Shown here in pieces: positions 14,301 to 22,788 of a DNA stretch of 64,000 nucleotides. The DNA lies in assembly GCA_002633005.1 (NCBI GenBank), contig NMRA01000309.1:122001-186000 (forward strand). The letters run 5' to 3'. Below the pieces are notes generated by a model that saw only the letters and a list, made by a program, of their open reading frames with translations, was not told the DNA's origin and ran no database searches. How positions within the stretch are numbered: the stretch's first letter is position 1; every line of letters begins with the position of its first letter. The stretch comes from Phoronis australis. Taxonomy: Eukaryota > Phoronida > Phoronidae. Made by a program: the position numbers and the translations under genes.

Positions 14301-17300
14301 TTAACCCTTTGGCAGACCCACTGTTGAACAAAAGAAATAAAAAGCTAATATGTAATAAAGAGCTGCTGAATATGCTTAAAGATGTTTTCTAAATACAAAA
14401 ATGTAATGCTCCAACAATATTCTGTCTGGATTACAAAATCCTAAAATGGCATACCAAGTATTATATAGAACTCCTTGTTATGAAGGGATGCAGACGCAAA
14501 TCCTCGACCAATGAACTTCAGAGCGTGGTGCTGAAATAATGTTGGCAATGAGAATAAAGACAAGAAGTACATAACCTCAATACCAGAATGTACTGTAGGC
14601 ATTAGGAACTCCAAATCAATGCTAGTCAAATATGAAATATTTTATCAAAATATGAAACTTGGAAATTTAATGCGCCTTTATCACTTGTTTCCATCCAAAG
14701 TGTCTGTTTCCCGCCAATTGTAAACAACGTGCACCTACTAGAGCGATTTCTCACAAAATAATCCCACAATTATTGTAACAAGGAAGATCAAAATATGTCT
14801 GGGTTGAGAAATGCAGTCCTAGAACAACAAATGGGGTTGATTCAAGAGCCGCAAAAAGTATATTTAAAAATAGCCAAGATTTTCCCATAGTAAGTCCTAG
14901 GGTCTGTATTCAAAAAAGATTCTCTGTCTAGTACCCTAAATACAAGCACAGGCTTATCATTGGAAAAGGGACATATAATAATGACTTTGCATACCAATGA
15001 TACCATATTTTAAATGAACGAGTAAGGTGCTGAAACAAACTCTACCCTGTTTCTCATAAAGTCTCGTTTTTCTTTGACACTTTCTAACACTGCTGCTTTG
15101 GGGAATACTTACAAATCGTGGCTCAGAATATGGGTGCATGTGCCTGATTTGGGGGGCCTGGTTATGGAAAATCCTGGTAGTTTTACAGTATTTTGTTTTG
15201 AGCACTTACAGACAGTGTGTTGTCACAGTCAGAAAGAGCATCGACGAGTCCATTGCGTAGTGAATATGAGTGACCTCGTTCATCAACACACATTATTTCA
15301 TTGGGCTGTGCATTAGAAATGTCTTTCAAGGCATTCTTCCGTGTCTGAAATCGAGATGCACAGAGTCAGTGATCTGTGTATTTGGACATTGAAACAATTT
15401 GAAAATTTATTGAAGATACAAATCAGAATAAAAATTAACTCCATTCTTTGAAGACTTCTAAAAAATTATTCATGAACTTTGAGCCTAACATCAGCAGCCA
15501 TGAATATATGTTTGACAGTAGAGGATTCCTCATCATGGGAGCCATTTAGGCAAGCAATGTGATAGAATAATGTATCGCTTTTATTCCACAAATTACATCT
15601 TCTTGATGAAGTTTATGGCTGACTATTTGCATATTAAGTGAGGGATCATTTTTCACTCTTGGACCAATACCAAACTCCTTTTCAGACAGTTAGTAGGACA
15701 GGGTCATTTCAATTTTTGAAACAAAGTAATCCTCTGAGGTCACCATCAATCTTAAAAGTTTGGAACATGTTTGAAAACTCCATAAGTCTTACAACCAACA
15801 AGCATAATGAACTTCTTAAGAAAGCTAATCAATGGCTGCATGGAATGATTGCCCACCTCAAATAACAGAATCCACCTTGAGACACAGCTATGAAATGTTT
15901 TAATTGCATAATGTAATAATTGTGCAGTAGGTGACAGCATTAGTAATGGCTGAACTCACCAAAACAGGGTTGAGTGTCCTTTTAATGAAGAATGTATGGT
16001 GTGATATGGCTTTTGTTACAGGGAATTATCTCTATGACATAAAGGGAGATAAAACGAAACTATTCATTCAACCTAGCAAGCTTATTGTCTAGAGTTTGAC
16101 ACATGATGGTTTTAAATTTGGTATTTACCTGCAATGGTTTTTTCTTGTCAAGATTGGCTACAGCTGTGTGGATTTGTTCTGGTGTCAAAAAACAAAACGT
16201 GCTCTGCAAAAAAAAGAAAGGAAGGAAATGAATTATCAACACTGAAATCTTTCTCAACACTCAAAGCAAAAGTTGTGAAAGTATAGACAGTAAATAAAAC
16301 TTGACCCTGATCCTCATACCATTGCTCTGCGAGATACTGAGACAAGACTGAGGCAAAACTTGTCAAGTTACTTTTCAATCACTATCAATTTTGGTAACAT
16401 ACATAATGATTGGAGCAAAGTATACAAAATACAGAAAATAGTGATGGAGAAATGAGCGATGATTGTTCCACAATGATGATGCCATAGCTGCTACCCCTGC
16501 AATCTTAATTCCACAAATCTTAATTCTTATGTTTATATTTGACTGCAATATATGACCATTTGTTTAATAACATAATCAAAATACTGAAGAGCATCCCTAT
16601 ACAGCTACATAATTATACATAACGCAAGTCAAAAGAGCACTGGTGAATGAATGTAATGCATTGCCAACAAAAACACTAGTTTGTCAAGGTTAACTAGGCC
16701 TAGAAAAACTGATTTGATGACCTCATTACAAGGTGACCTCATTACCTGGTTGAAAGAGCTTCCAAATGAGGAATCGCCATCTCCAAATGGATCCCCTTTT
16801 CTTGTTCTCTCCTCTGTTTGAGCGCTCTCGGAAGAGGCACCCAAATCCTCATCAAAGTTTTCTACTAGAATGTCACATGCAGCTGTGACTTTACTTTTGA
16901 GATCTTCAGTCAAAATTTGGTACCTAAATATGGAAGAAGTGACAATCATTCGCAAGTACTGTATGACAGCTAAGTATCAGACATAATTAACTTTTGTTAA
17001 GAAGTAAGGTGGTAGCACGTTTAATGTAGGAAGGGAAGTGTGACAGTTTAGTACCCTTTTCACCAAACACAACAGAATTCATGATTAGGGGTTTGTGATG
17101 TCTGTGTTTGTTTATTTTTGTGTATTCTGTTGATGATTCCCCAAGAGTTGACAATTTTCAAAACACTATACCTCAAATAAGAAAGCTAATGGAAACCATG
17201 TATTTTATTTAAAGTGCATTTTCAAAAACGATGAACTTGGGGATTTTTCTACGACATACTCGCCCAAGTAAAAGTGTCCAACTCTTCCGTACACATTATG

Positions 17301-18616
17301 AAAAGGTAGTTTCAGCAATGACTGTTTAAAATTTAAAAAGTTACAAGGATTTTCATGTTGAATGCCAATTTAAACAGTAAAAAATCTATAAAGAAAATTA
17401 CAGGAAACATATAATTCAGTTCTGTTTATATGTAAACATTATCTGTAAGGAAAACTATTGAAAGAAAACACACAAGGCTGGACACAGTGAATGAATAAGT
17501 TTCACAACCACATATATGCTAAGCTACGATGAATGTTATCACTGAGATTCCAAAAAATTGATCTTTTTCCGTAGAGGCTCGTGTTTACAGTGTAATTGTT
17601 GAGTGCTATCCAATTCATAGTTTAAGGGCCAAAGCCTGCTGTCTCCCTCTATTGGAGGCTAAAGCTGCTTTTTAGGAGCCTTCCTGAATTCTGATGCAAG
17701 TAAGTGAATTGTGAAACGTTCCAAGATATGATCTCATAATTCATTACAAATGCCAAATAATAAATAAATTTGGTCGCAGTTTTCTTAAGATGCATTGTTT
17801 ACCGCTGAGAACAAGTATATTGAAATACCACCAACTTAAAGGCAAACCATAAAAAACTGACTGAAATGCATACATTATGCCAACAGTTTAATGTAGGTGG
17901 TGCAAAAAACTCACTCTTTCGATCGGAGGACTACATCAAGGATTTTATTGACCAGTGACTCATCTTGCATATTAGTATCTTGGCTACTGTTCAGCCTGAC
18001 CTGCTCATCAACAAGTGGTCCAAGGGCCTGCTCCACTCGACGGCGTAAATTTTTCACATACTGATACCTGAAATTGAGCTTACCTTTTTAGCTCAAAGGA
18101 ACATAGTAATCTCATACTTATACAGCATGCATTGCATGAAGTATATCAATTGCACTCCTAATTAACAGCATTATGACAAATATCAACTCTTTGTTTGAAA
18201 AAACAATACAAAAAGGAGAGCTATGTAGATAATACTAATCACTGACAGAATAAATCAAATTTAAAGTTCAATTTAAAAATATCCATACATAACATGCAAC
18301 AGATTATATTAACATATCATGTAATGCTTCATAATTTTGCAAACCTTCACAAATTTTCACATTAAAATTACTAAAGAAACAGAAGGTCAAGTCTTCAAAT
18401 ACAAAAAATATTTATGTGAACAGTTTTCCTCTCAAAAATTCAGTTTTTCCATGACAGTACAGTGTAGAAATGGCATTACTTTTCAAACCCATCATCGTTG
18501 CTCTCAAGGTGCAAAATAACTTCTTGTGCTTGTTCAAATGAGCCAGCTTGCTGTATGTGGGGCTTAAAACTGATCATCAGTTCACGAAGGCTCTGAACCA
18601 GTTCCTCTCCTTCCAT
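2194..18616 (-). CDS. TBC1D32: TBC1D32 / Broad-minded (BROMI), N-terminal half, 16 exons
   Basis: Ciliary protein known in vertebrates to be needed for normal primary cilium/axoneme structure and Hedgehog signalling, acting with the kinase CDK20/CCRK. The sixteen exons join with matching phases into 1950 bp (650 codons). Recognition rests on several blocks recalled from vertebrate BROMI: an N-terminal AQEVILHLESND segment, LVDPKADWFTKW (exon 9), YFIHCLTIVGRLLWYSQGRR (exon 12), and CRQLYNTGEGLHVL (exon 16). The part seen is the helical ARM/HEAT-like region; the C-terminal TBC domain is outside the window. Vertebrate proteins are about 1250 aa, so roughly half is present. The start chosen is the ATG at 18616, which gives an N-terminus of vertebrate length; an acceptor-like TAG at 18636-18638 suggests a 5' UTR intron upstream. 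No stops or frameshifts occur in the joined frame. Confidence 0.93.
2396..4509. other. TBC1D32 intron 15, left part
   Basis: AT-rich intronic sequence. I see no exon, RNA gene or well-formed repeat here. Confidence 0.5.
4510..4928. mobile_element. MITE-like element with about 30-bp terminal inverted repeats
   Basis: The left end 'gttgcatgaaagagtccc' and the right end (reverse complement 'gttgcatgaaacagtccc') match over about 27 of 30 bases, each continuing into a short 'gggactc' hairpin arm. A third partial end (gttgcatgaaaagatccc) lies inside at about 4721, so this may be nested or partly duplicated. No coding capacity; no clear target duplication. It sits in TBC1D32 intron 15. Confidence 0.5.
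5750..7060. repeat. Cluster of degenerate monomers with a 'ccactaggggGCACC' core
   Basis: A core such as 'attgccactagggggcacc' recurs in diverged form near 5829, 6085, 6314, 6471, 6585, 6729 and 6853. Each is followed or preceded by an 'aaatttc' segment resembling 'gcaaaatttcacaacaaaga'. Spacing is roughly 110-260 bp. The same family occurs in the opposite orientation at 32.7-33.5 and 36.8-37.0 kb (agcacctcctagtggcc). No protein-coding signal; the short open frames here are not supported. Confidence 0.6.
8006..8139 (-). CDS. TBC1D32: TBC1D32 exon 15
   Basis: A 134-bp exon, acceptor GCTGCAG, donor GTAAGT, phase 0 in and 2 out. It encodes YLHIADILSMVASSTEGRRH then LMYGEN, matching the family's 'LYIADILSRIAS...LLLYGEN'. 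Confidence 0.9.
8160..8400. repeat. Low-complexity (ATAAC)-type A-rich stretch
   Basis: An imperfect run of 'aataacaa'-like units in TBC1D32 intron 14, grading into general AT-rich sequence. Confidence 0.6.
9143..9282 (-). CDS. TBC1D32: TBC1D32 exon 14
   Basis: A 140-bp exon, acceptor TATAG, donor GTGAGT, phase 1 in and 0 out. It encodes YEPGVLAAEVLKNLCSDSVC...VINRLLAPVAQWLDGAT, including the conserved EVL-x2-LC motif. Confidence 0.9.
9590..9915. repeat. Tandem array, 30-bp period, about 11 units
   Basis: Units resemble 'gacggccaacaagttcatca' plus 'tttggatata'. The period is clearest from 9780 to 9915. Because 30 is a multiple of three, a plus-strand frame stays open and would encode a 10-residue repeat. 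The array lies in TBC1D32 intron 13 on the strand opposite the gene, so it is best read as an intronic minisatellite. Confidence 0.75.
10215..10310 (-). CDS. TBC1D32: TBC1D32 exon 13
   Basis: A 96-bp exon, acceptor TTTCAG, donor GTAAAG, phase 1-1. It encodes EPVTITQLVVAMIHLVQDPS, the counterpart of the family's 'SLTDLLVLFTQLI' segment. Confidence 0.87.
10823..10972 (-). CDS. TBC1D32: TBC1D32 exon 12 (most conserved block)
   Basis: A 150-bp exon, phase 1 in and 1 out, acceptor GTTCAG. It encodes AELDYLYFIHCLTIVGRLLW and RRMFPMK, the most recognisable stretch of the family. The donor is GTCTCT, a poor match to consensus, but using it keeps frame and homology into exon 13. Confidence 0.92.
10985..11435. 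repeat. Tandem array, 33-bp period, about 13 units
   Basis: Units resemble 'cagtgaacaactcatctcaa' followed by 'catatgtagtgca', with alternating sub-variants (catctcaacatatg / caactcaaaagata). The 33-bp period keeps frames open on both strands, giving 11-residue repeats (EQLISTYVVHS on plus). It lies in TBC1D32 intron 11, next to exon 12; its right-hand units abut sequence with no gene. I read it as a minisatellite, not a protein gene. Confidence 0.8.
11981..12083 (-). CDS. TBC1D32: TBC1D32 exon 11
   Basis: A 103-bp exon, acceptor TTGTCAG, donor GTAAGT, phase 0 in and 1 out. It encodes IESAVKHVLEFIGTRRVPID then a Ser/Asp-rich linker. Confidence 0.87.
12620..12676 (-). CDS. TBC1D32: TBC1D32 exon 10
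   Basis: A 57-bp exon, phase 0-0, acceptor CTTTGCAG, donor GTGAGT. It encodes HGSYGRMPLLQLLQQYKVL. Confidence 0.87.
13078..13219 (-). CDS. TBC1D32: TBC1D32 exon 9
   Basis: A 142-bp exon, phase 2 in and 0 out, acceptor TTTTCAG, donor GTATAA. It encodes LREVLEFTLKLLSF, a Pro-rich loop, then HLLALVDPKADWFTKWM, a strongly conserved family block. Confidence 0.9.
13507..13568 (-). CDS. TBC1D32: TBC1D32 exon 8
   Basis: A 62-bp exon, acceptor TTTTCAG, donor GTAAGA, phase 0 in and 2 out. It encodes VRLMNEFQRQVHTFWVRFSE, the counterpart of the conserved 'VRLLNEYQ...FWIRHPE' of the family. Confidence 0.9.
13812..13921 (-). CDS. TBC1D32: TBC1D32 exon 7
   Basis: A 110-bp exon, acceptor TTTTTCAG, donor GTAAGT, phase 1 in and 0 out. 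It encodes VQYILNYFKDNEKNLSLPKL and ends ETMKLVKA, leading straight into the conserved VRLMNEFQ of exon 8. Confidence 0.88.
14455..14530 (-). CDS. TBC1D32: TBC1D32 exon 6
   Basis: A 76-bp exon, acceptor TTTCAG, donor GTATGC, phase 0 in and 1 out. It encodes HHALKFIGRGFASASLHNKE, continuing the helical repeat. Confidence 0.88.
15210..15344 (-). CDS. TBC1D32: TBC1D32 exon 5
   Basis: A 135-bp exon, phase 0-0, acceptor TTTCAG, donor GTAAGT. The peptide RKNALKDISNAQPNEI...LVDALSDCDNTLS matches the family's helical repeat with the 'LSDPDP'-type turn. The segment is not open in the other minus frames. Confidence 0.88.
16129..16203 (-). CDS. TBC1D32: TBC1D32 exon 4
   Basis: A 75-bp exon, phase 0-0, acceptor TTTGCAG with a long pyrimidine tract, donor GTAAAT. 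It encodes LTPEQIHTAVANLDKKKPLQ, aligning with the family segment before the LDP-type turn. Confidence 0.88.
16746..16923 (-). CDS. TBC1D32: TBC1D32 exon 3
   Basis: Acceptor TTTAG, donor GTAATG, phase 2 in and 0 out. The acidic, Ser/Gly-rich peptide (ENFDEDLGASSES...GDGDSSFGSS) corresponds to the acidic low-complexity linker at the same place in vertebrate BROMI. Confidence 0.88.
17915..18067 (-). CDS. TBC1D32: TBC1D32 exon 2
   Basis: Acceptor TTCAG, donor GTGAGT, phase 2 in and 2 out. It encodes YQYVKNLRRRVEQALG, matching the conserved basic segment near the N-terminus of the family, then a Ser/Asp-rich stretch ending VVLRSKE. Confidence 0.9.
18480..18616 (-). CDS. TBC1D32: TBC1D32 coding exon 1
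   Basis: It begins MEGEELVQSLRELM and ends ...DDGFEK across the splice (phase 2), donor GTAATG. The minus-strand frame stays open upstream (WYHWDI before the Met) to a pyrimidine-rich TAG acceptor, so the exon probably starts at 18635 with a short 5' UTR. Confidence 0.9.
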
Positions 18617-18635
18617 GATATCCCAATGGTACCAA

Positions 18636-19300
18636 CTACAAACAACCAAATTGAAGGTGAAATATAAGACTATGATAAACAAATAAAAGTACACTTCATA
18701 AAAGGTCAAATTTCCCAAGAGGGAGATTGATGATGAATAGAAACATGTTTCAGCAAATTATGATTTAATGACCAAACTCTTATGAAAGTATGTGTATATA
18801 CCCTCTTCATCAGTACCTACATGTACATCGATTAACTTATTCACACAAACTGACTTAGTTTCTAGCTTCCATCTTTCAAAGCAGGCATTGTGTTGTGAGT
18901 TTGTGACGTAGTTCAAAGATGGAAGTGATATCAGAGTGAATGCTAATGGGTAATATAAAGCGCGCTTAAAAGATTTGGCTGCACCTACAGGCAATAACAT
19001 TCTGATCAGTTCAGTTAAGGCGCTCATCTAGCACACAATTGCTCTCAGCCATTACCAATTCAATTCTCAGCTCCAACACGCATTTTTCGAACATTGGACA
19101 TGAATTAAAATGTAGCCATTTAAAATAATAGAAATGTCCCTAAATATCAATTGCCTGACAAAACAAAATGTAACACAAACTTAACATGATTAAAAATCAC
19201 TAGTACATTCTTCCCTGAGTAAACTAACTTGGTTACCAGAGCAAAAACAATTCCATTATTCTGCATTTCAAATTTGGGAAGTGTTCATACGCATCCTGGA
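18636..19300. other. Upstream of TBC1D32 exon 1; likely 5' UTR intron
   Basis: No exon recognised. A short inverted repeat (cttccatctttcaaag / gttcaaagatggaag) lies at about 18866-18926. Confidence 0.4.
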
Positions 19301-19371
19301 ACAAAGTGTTTGATATAAATGGCTGAAGTAAAGCAACCGTGAAATTCCTGGTCCTGAGTGTCAGACCTTTT

Positions 19372-19530
19372 AGTATTGCAGTAATAGCCAAAACCGCCGA
19401 GATTACCTGACAAGGGAATCGAACCAACCACCCCCCATAATATCGGCGAGCATGCTAACCATTCACCTAATAGACAATTGCCTGTTAATAAGTGGCTAAC
19501 AGAGGCTCATATGATTCATTGGATGCAGTA
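19372..19530 (-). repeat. tRNA-like repeat copy (minus)
   Basis: The reverse complement of this segment matches the copies at 20.64-20.77 and 21.01-21.15 kb, including 'atatgagcctctgttagc', 'caattgcctattagct'-like sequence, the A-box-like part and the 'ggtaatctcggctattact' end. The B-box region is diverged here. Confidence 0.5.
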
Positions 19531-19844
19531 GTATTCTACATAGTGTATTGGGACGATCAGAAGCTACGAACGTCTGTGCTAATAACTTGACTTTGAGGTT
19601 TTATAATCAGTCCGAGGCAAAATTCGTCGAAAAACTTACTCTTATTCTTCTTCCTGAAAGTGCTGGTGCATGTCACGTTGGAGACAAAATTGTTATCAAA
19701 TTGATAAGCAATTAAGTTGAGAAGGTGCACGATGCGGATTAAAAATAGACATGTACAATGTCTTAGTTTGGGAATGGTCCGAGCCACTTATGATGAAAGG
19801 CAGCAAAAGGGAGCACTCACAGTATCTAGGTTGAGATTCCAGCA

Positions 19845-20613
19845 TATACAGCTCCAATAGGAGCTTCACCGTCTCTACTGGGGCCAGCTAGAGACACAGG
19901 CGTCCTCAGTTTCTGATCGTCCCCAATACACTATATATAATACTACAAGGTATGACACTTCGGACTAGAAATTCCACGGGTGCTTCACCTCAGTCGTCCA
20001 TAGCAAACATAAAACGCAATAAATTTACACAAAACAGAGGTTCAACAAACTATGAAGAATTGTTCTTTCTCCCAATACCATTTACGGTGTCCTACTCCAC
20101 CAAGTTCACAAGAAATTCGCGGTCAAAGCACAAAAATCTTCCCAAAAAGTCCATCCGGAGCAACTCCTTGGTCCCACGCGCAGGGTACGGAATTATCCGA
20201 TGAGTTACGGATGTACGGCAATTGTCGGAAAGTCACGGCATCGATAACTTGGCAATTGCCGTTCATTCGTAACTCATTGGATAATTCTGTACCCTGCACG
20301 TGGGACCAAGGAGTTGTTCCAGACGGGCTTTTTGGGAAGATTTTTGTGCTTTGAGCACGAATTTCTTACGAACTCGGTTGAGCAGGGCACCGTAAATGAT
20401 ATTGGGGGAAAGAAAAATTCTTCATGGTTTGTTGAATCTCTGTTTTGTGTAAATTTATTGAGTTTTATGTTTGCTATGGACGGCTGAAGTGAAGCACCCG
20501 TGGAATTTCTAGTTCAGAGTGTTATACCTTGTAGTATATATAGTGTATTGACTATTGGGGACGATAAGAAGCTGGGGACACCTGTGGCTAGAGACGGTGG
20601 TCACTGTTTTGGA
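19845..20613. repeat. Foldback element, arms about 370 bp, centre near 20238
   Basis: The left arm (about 19850-20222) reads as the reverse complement of the right arm (about 20252-20613). Landmarks pair in order: 'cgtctctactggggccagct' with 'tggctagagacgg', 'cgtccccaatacactatat' with 'atatagtgtattgactattgggg', 'aaacagaggttcaacaaac' with 'gtttgttgaatctctgtttt', and 'ctccttggtcccac' with 'gtgggaccaaggag'. The centre spacer itself contains 'acggcaattg...caattgccgt'. A further copy of the outer right-arm segment lies at about 19316-19380. No coding capacity. Confidence 0.75.
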
Positions 20614-20639
20614 TGTCTGTAGCTGTTGTTGTTGATGTG

Positions 20640-20775
20640 CTTCCGGTGAATTATATGAGCCTCTGTTAGCTACTAGCTTACGGGCAATTGCCTATTAGCT
20701 GAATGGTTAGCACGCTTGCCGGTTTTATGTGGGTCGCTTGTTCGGTCGGGTAATCTCGGCTATTACTGCAAATAG
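20640..20775 (+). repeat. tRNA-like repeat copy
   Basis: Direct repeat of 21.01-21.15 kb. It contains an A-box-like 'tagctgaatggttagcacgc' and a damaged B box (ttgttcggtcggg). Confidence 0.5.
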
Positions 20776-21009
20776 CGTAGTCGGCAACCGGATGATCTAC
20801 CGAAGAAGCACTGCCAACTAGTACCCAAGGACCTTGGGACGGCGCGTGTGGAAGGTTCCAAGAGTCAATGACCTGTATGAGAGACTACCTTGTGTTCACC
20901 TGTGTTGCGGTGGTAAAGGTACCAAGGGGCGTTGATGACCTGTATGCGAGACATCCTGGTGTTCACCTTCCTGATCGCGTGCCCGTTCCGTAGGGAAGGG
21001 GGAATGTTG

Positions 21010-21155
21010 TAGATTGCTTCCGGTGAATTATATGAGCCTCTGTTAGCTACTCGCTAACGGGCAATTGCCTATTAGCTGAATGGTTAGCACGCTTTCCGGT
21101 TTTATGGGGGTCGCTGGTTCGATCCCCGGGTCGGGTAATCTCGGCTATTACTACA
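21010..21155 (+). repeat. tRNA-derived SINE-like copy
   Basis: It contains 'tagctgaatggttagcacgc', close to a pol III A box, and about 40 bp on 'ctggttcgatccccggg', close to a B box. Three copies in 2 kb, each with the same non-tRNA flanks ('gcttccggtgaattatatga' on the left, 'taatctcggctattact' on the right), argue for a tRNA-derived repeat rather than a tRNA gene. The T-stem does not pair well, so a working tRNA is unlikely. Confidence 0.5.
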
Positions 21156-21194
21156 CTGTCTATGCACGCACAGCGGACAAAGCTACACGTACAG

Positions 21195-22134
21195 TAGGCA
21201 ATGACCATCGCCTCTGTTGGCCCGAACAAGAGGCAATGCAGAGGCTATAGGCGCTCTGTACGCCGGAATCTTTTCGGCGAATTATGCCTCGCACCGACTA
21301 AACCATCAAAGTCAGGTTGTTATAAATACATTTTACGCATAGAGGAACACCTTAGGAGGTTGTTGATGTGTTTAATTCCTATCAACTCGAACAAATACTC
21401 CCGTTATGAAACTTTTTCTTCGAGCAGTCCCTATTTCAGTTCCCAAAATCGTGAAATCAACATTTTCATTTTTTTAACCACGCCGAAGGTCAGAAGTTGC
21501 GGACCTACCGGCGAACTTTGAAAGCTGAAGTTCCCGCCCTTCGCGTACGTGCTGCCGGGAACCAGCCGTGCATTTGCCGTTTTGGTAAACATTAAAATGT
21601 CAAATATGTGCACAAAGACTATTAAATGTCATATCAACAGCATTTATTTTTATCAAATACAAAAAATAATTCAATGAAATACAATCAATTTCAAGTAACG
21701 CCAATTAAAGACAAGTATAAGTGGTGGCATTTTGGAAACGAACATTTGACTGACAAGACCGCAATGGCTCACCTTTGGCCTATTTAAAGATTGAGGTCAT
21801 GAAGTCACATCACCTAGCGAGCGCGGTAAAAATTGGAGCGTGTGCAGTATAAAAATGGTGAGTTCACGATTTTGGGAACTGAAATAGGGACTGCTCGAAG
21901 AAAAAGTTTGATACAGATAATGGGAGTATTTGTTCGAGTTGGAAGGAAATAAACACATCGACAACCTCCTCAGGTGTTCCTCTATGCGCAAAAGGTATTT
22001 ATAACAACGTGACTTTGATGGTTTAGTCGGTGCGAGGCATAATTCGCCGAAAAGCTTCCGGCGTACAGAGCGCCTATAGCCTCTGCATCGCCTCTGGTCT
22101 GGTTCGGGCCAACAGAGGCGATGGTCATTGCCTA
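21195..22134. mobile_element. Non-autonomous TIR element, 940 bp, 9-bp target duplication
   Basis: The ends are 'taggcaatgaccatcgcctc' and its inverse. Inverted homology runs inward about 270 bp on each side (left to about 21465, right from about 21860), with small indels. The element is flanked by the perfect direct repeat 'cacgtacag' at 21186-21194 and 22135-22143. A 9-bp duplication with long TIRs is typical of Mutator-like elements; that family label is inference because no transposase is encoded. Confidence 0.8.
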
Positions 22135-22329
22135 CACGTACAGATAATTAACTGACTAAGCAATTAGGCCTACCTTTCCTTTTGAATCTACAATTGTGCA
22201 TGCATATTGTTCTTGGTTACCACATATGCTTGGTCACACAAAGTTCATTTCATTTTAATGTCCAAAAAGTGGACAAGATGGGAAATATTATTCAAAATTT
22301 CACTTCACAACCAGTTGTTGACATCGATG

Positions 22330-22460
22330 TCGGCCATGTTTGACTCCGAGGGTGTATCGTGAAATTTGATTAGCTAACTTCGACATCCATGAATATTGGC
22401 CAATCAAATGGATCGTTGTAACCATCCATGTAAAATCGAGAGACTTGTTCTCAAATTTTT
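22330..22460. promoter_or_regulatory. Putative bidirectional promoter (palindromic CCAAT)
   Basis: The palindrome ATTGGCCAAT at 22395-22404 gives a CCAAT box on both strands, 320 bp upstream of the NIPSNAP3 start. A 'cggccatgttt' YY1-like site lies at about 22332. TBC1D32 is transcribed away to the left, NIPSNAP3 to the right. Its use as a shared promoter is inference. Confidence 0.35.
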
Positions 22461-22725
22461 TTGGAGAGTGTAATGAATCTTCCTTGGATTTCTGCTCAGT
22501 TACATTTTGTTTGGTATAGTTTTCATGACTTAATTTTCTTAGATTTAAATGGTTGCTATATTATACATTTACCTATAGACGCAGGATCATTGAATGAGTT
22601 TATTGCAAGAAATTCACAAATATTCAAAGACTTTCCACAAATTTTTGTAGTCACGCACTTGTCTGTGAAGTTGGAAAAGTGTTTAGCTGCGTCTTCGCCG
22701 ATGTGTACAGGTGCAAGAGAAAAGA

Positions 22726-22788
22726 ATGCTGTCACTCCTTGTCACTTCGTTTAGAAATAGTGCCAAATTTGGCAAAGTATTAGGGAAG
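22726..22788 (+). CDS. NIPSNAP3: NIPSNAP3-like exon 1 (targeting sequence)
   Basis: 21 codons, ATG to donor AAG|GTAAAG, phase 0. The start was chosen because it gives a clean mitochondrial presequence and joins in phase with exon 2 across a 2.2-kb intron. Homology cannot confirm it because presequences are not conserved. Confidence 0.75.

Larger units (their letters stand above)
12084..18479. other. Remaining TBC1D32 introns between exons 1 and 11
   Basis: Between the listed exons the introns run from about 0.06 to 1.2 kb. They are AT-rich and I see no further genes, RNA genes or tandem arrays in them. Confidence 0.5.
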
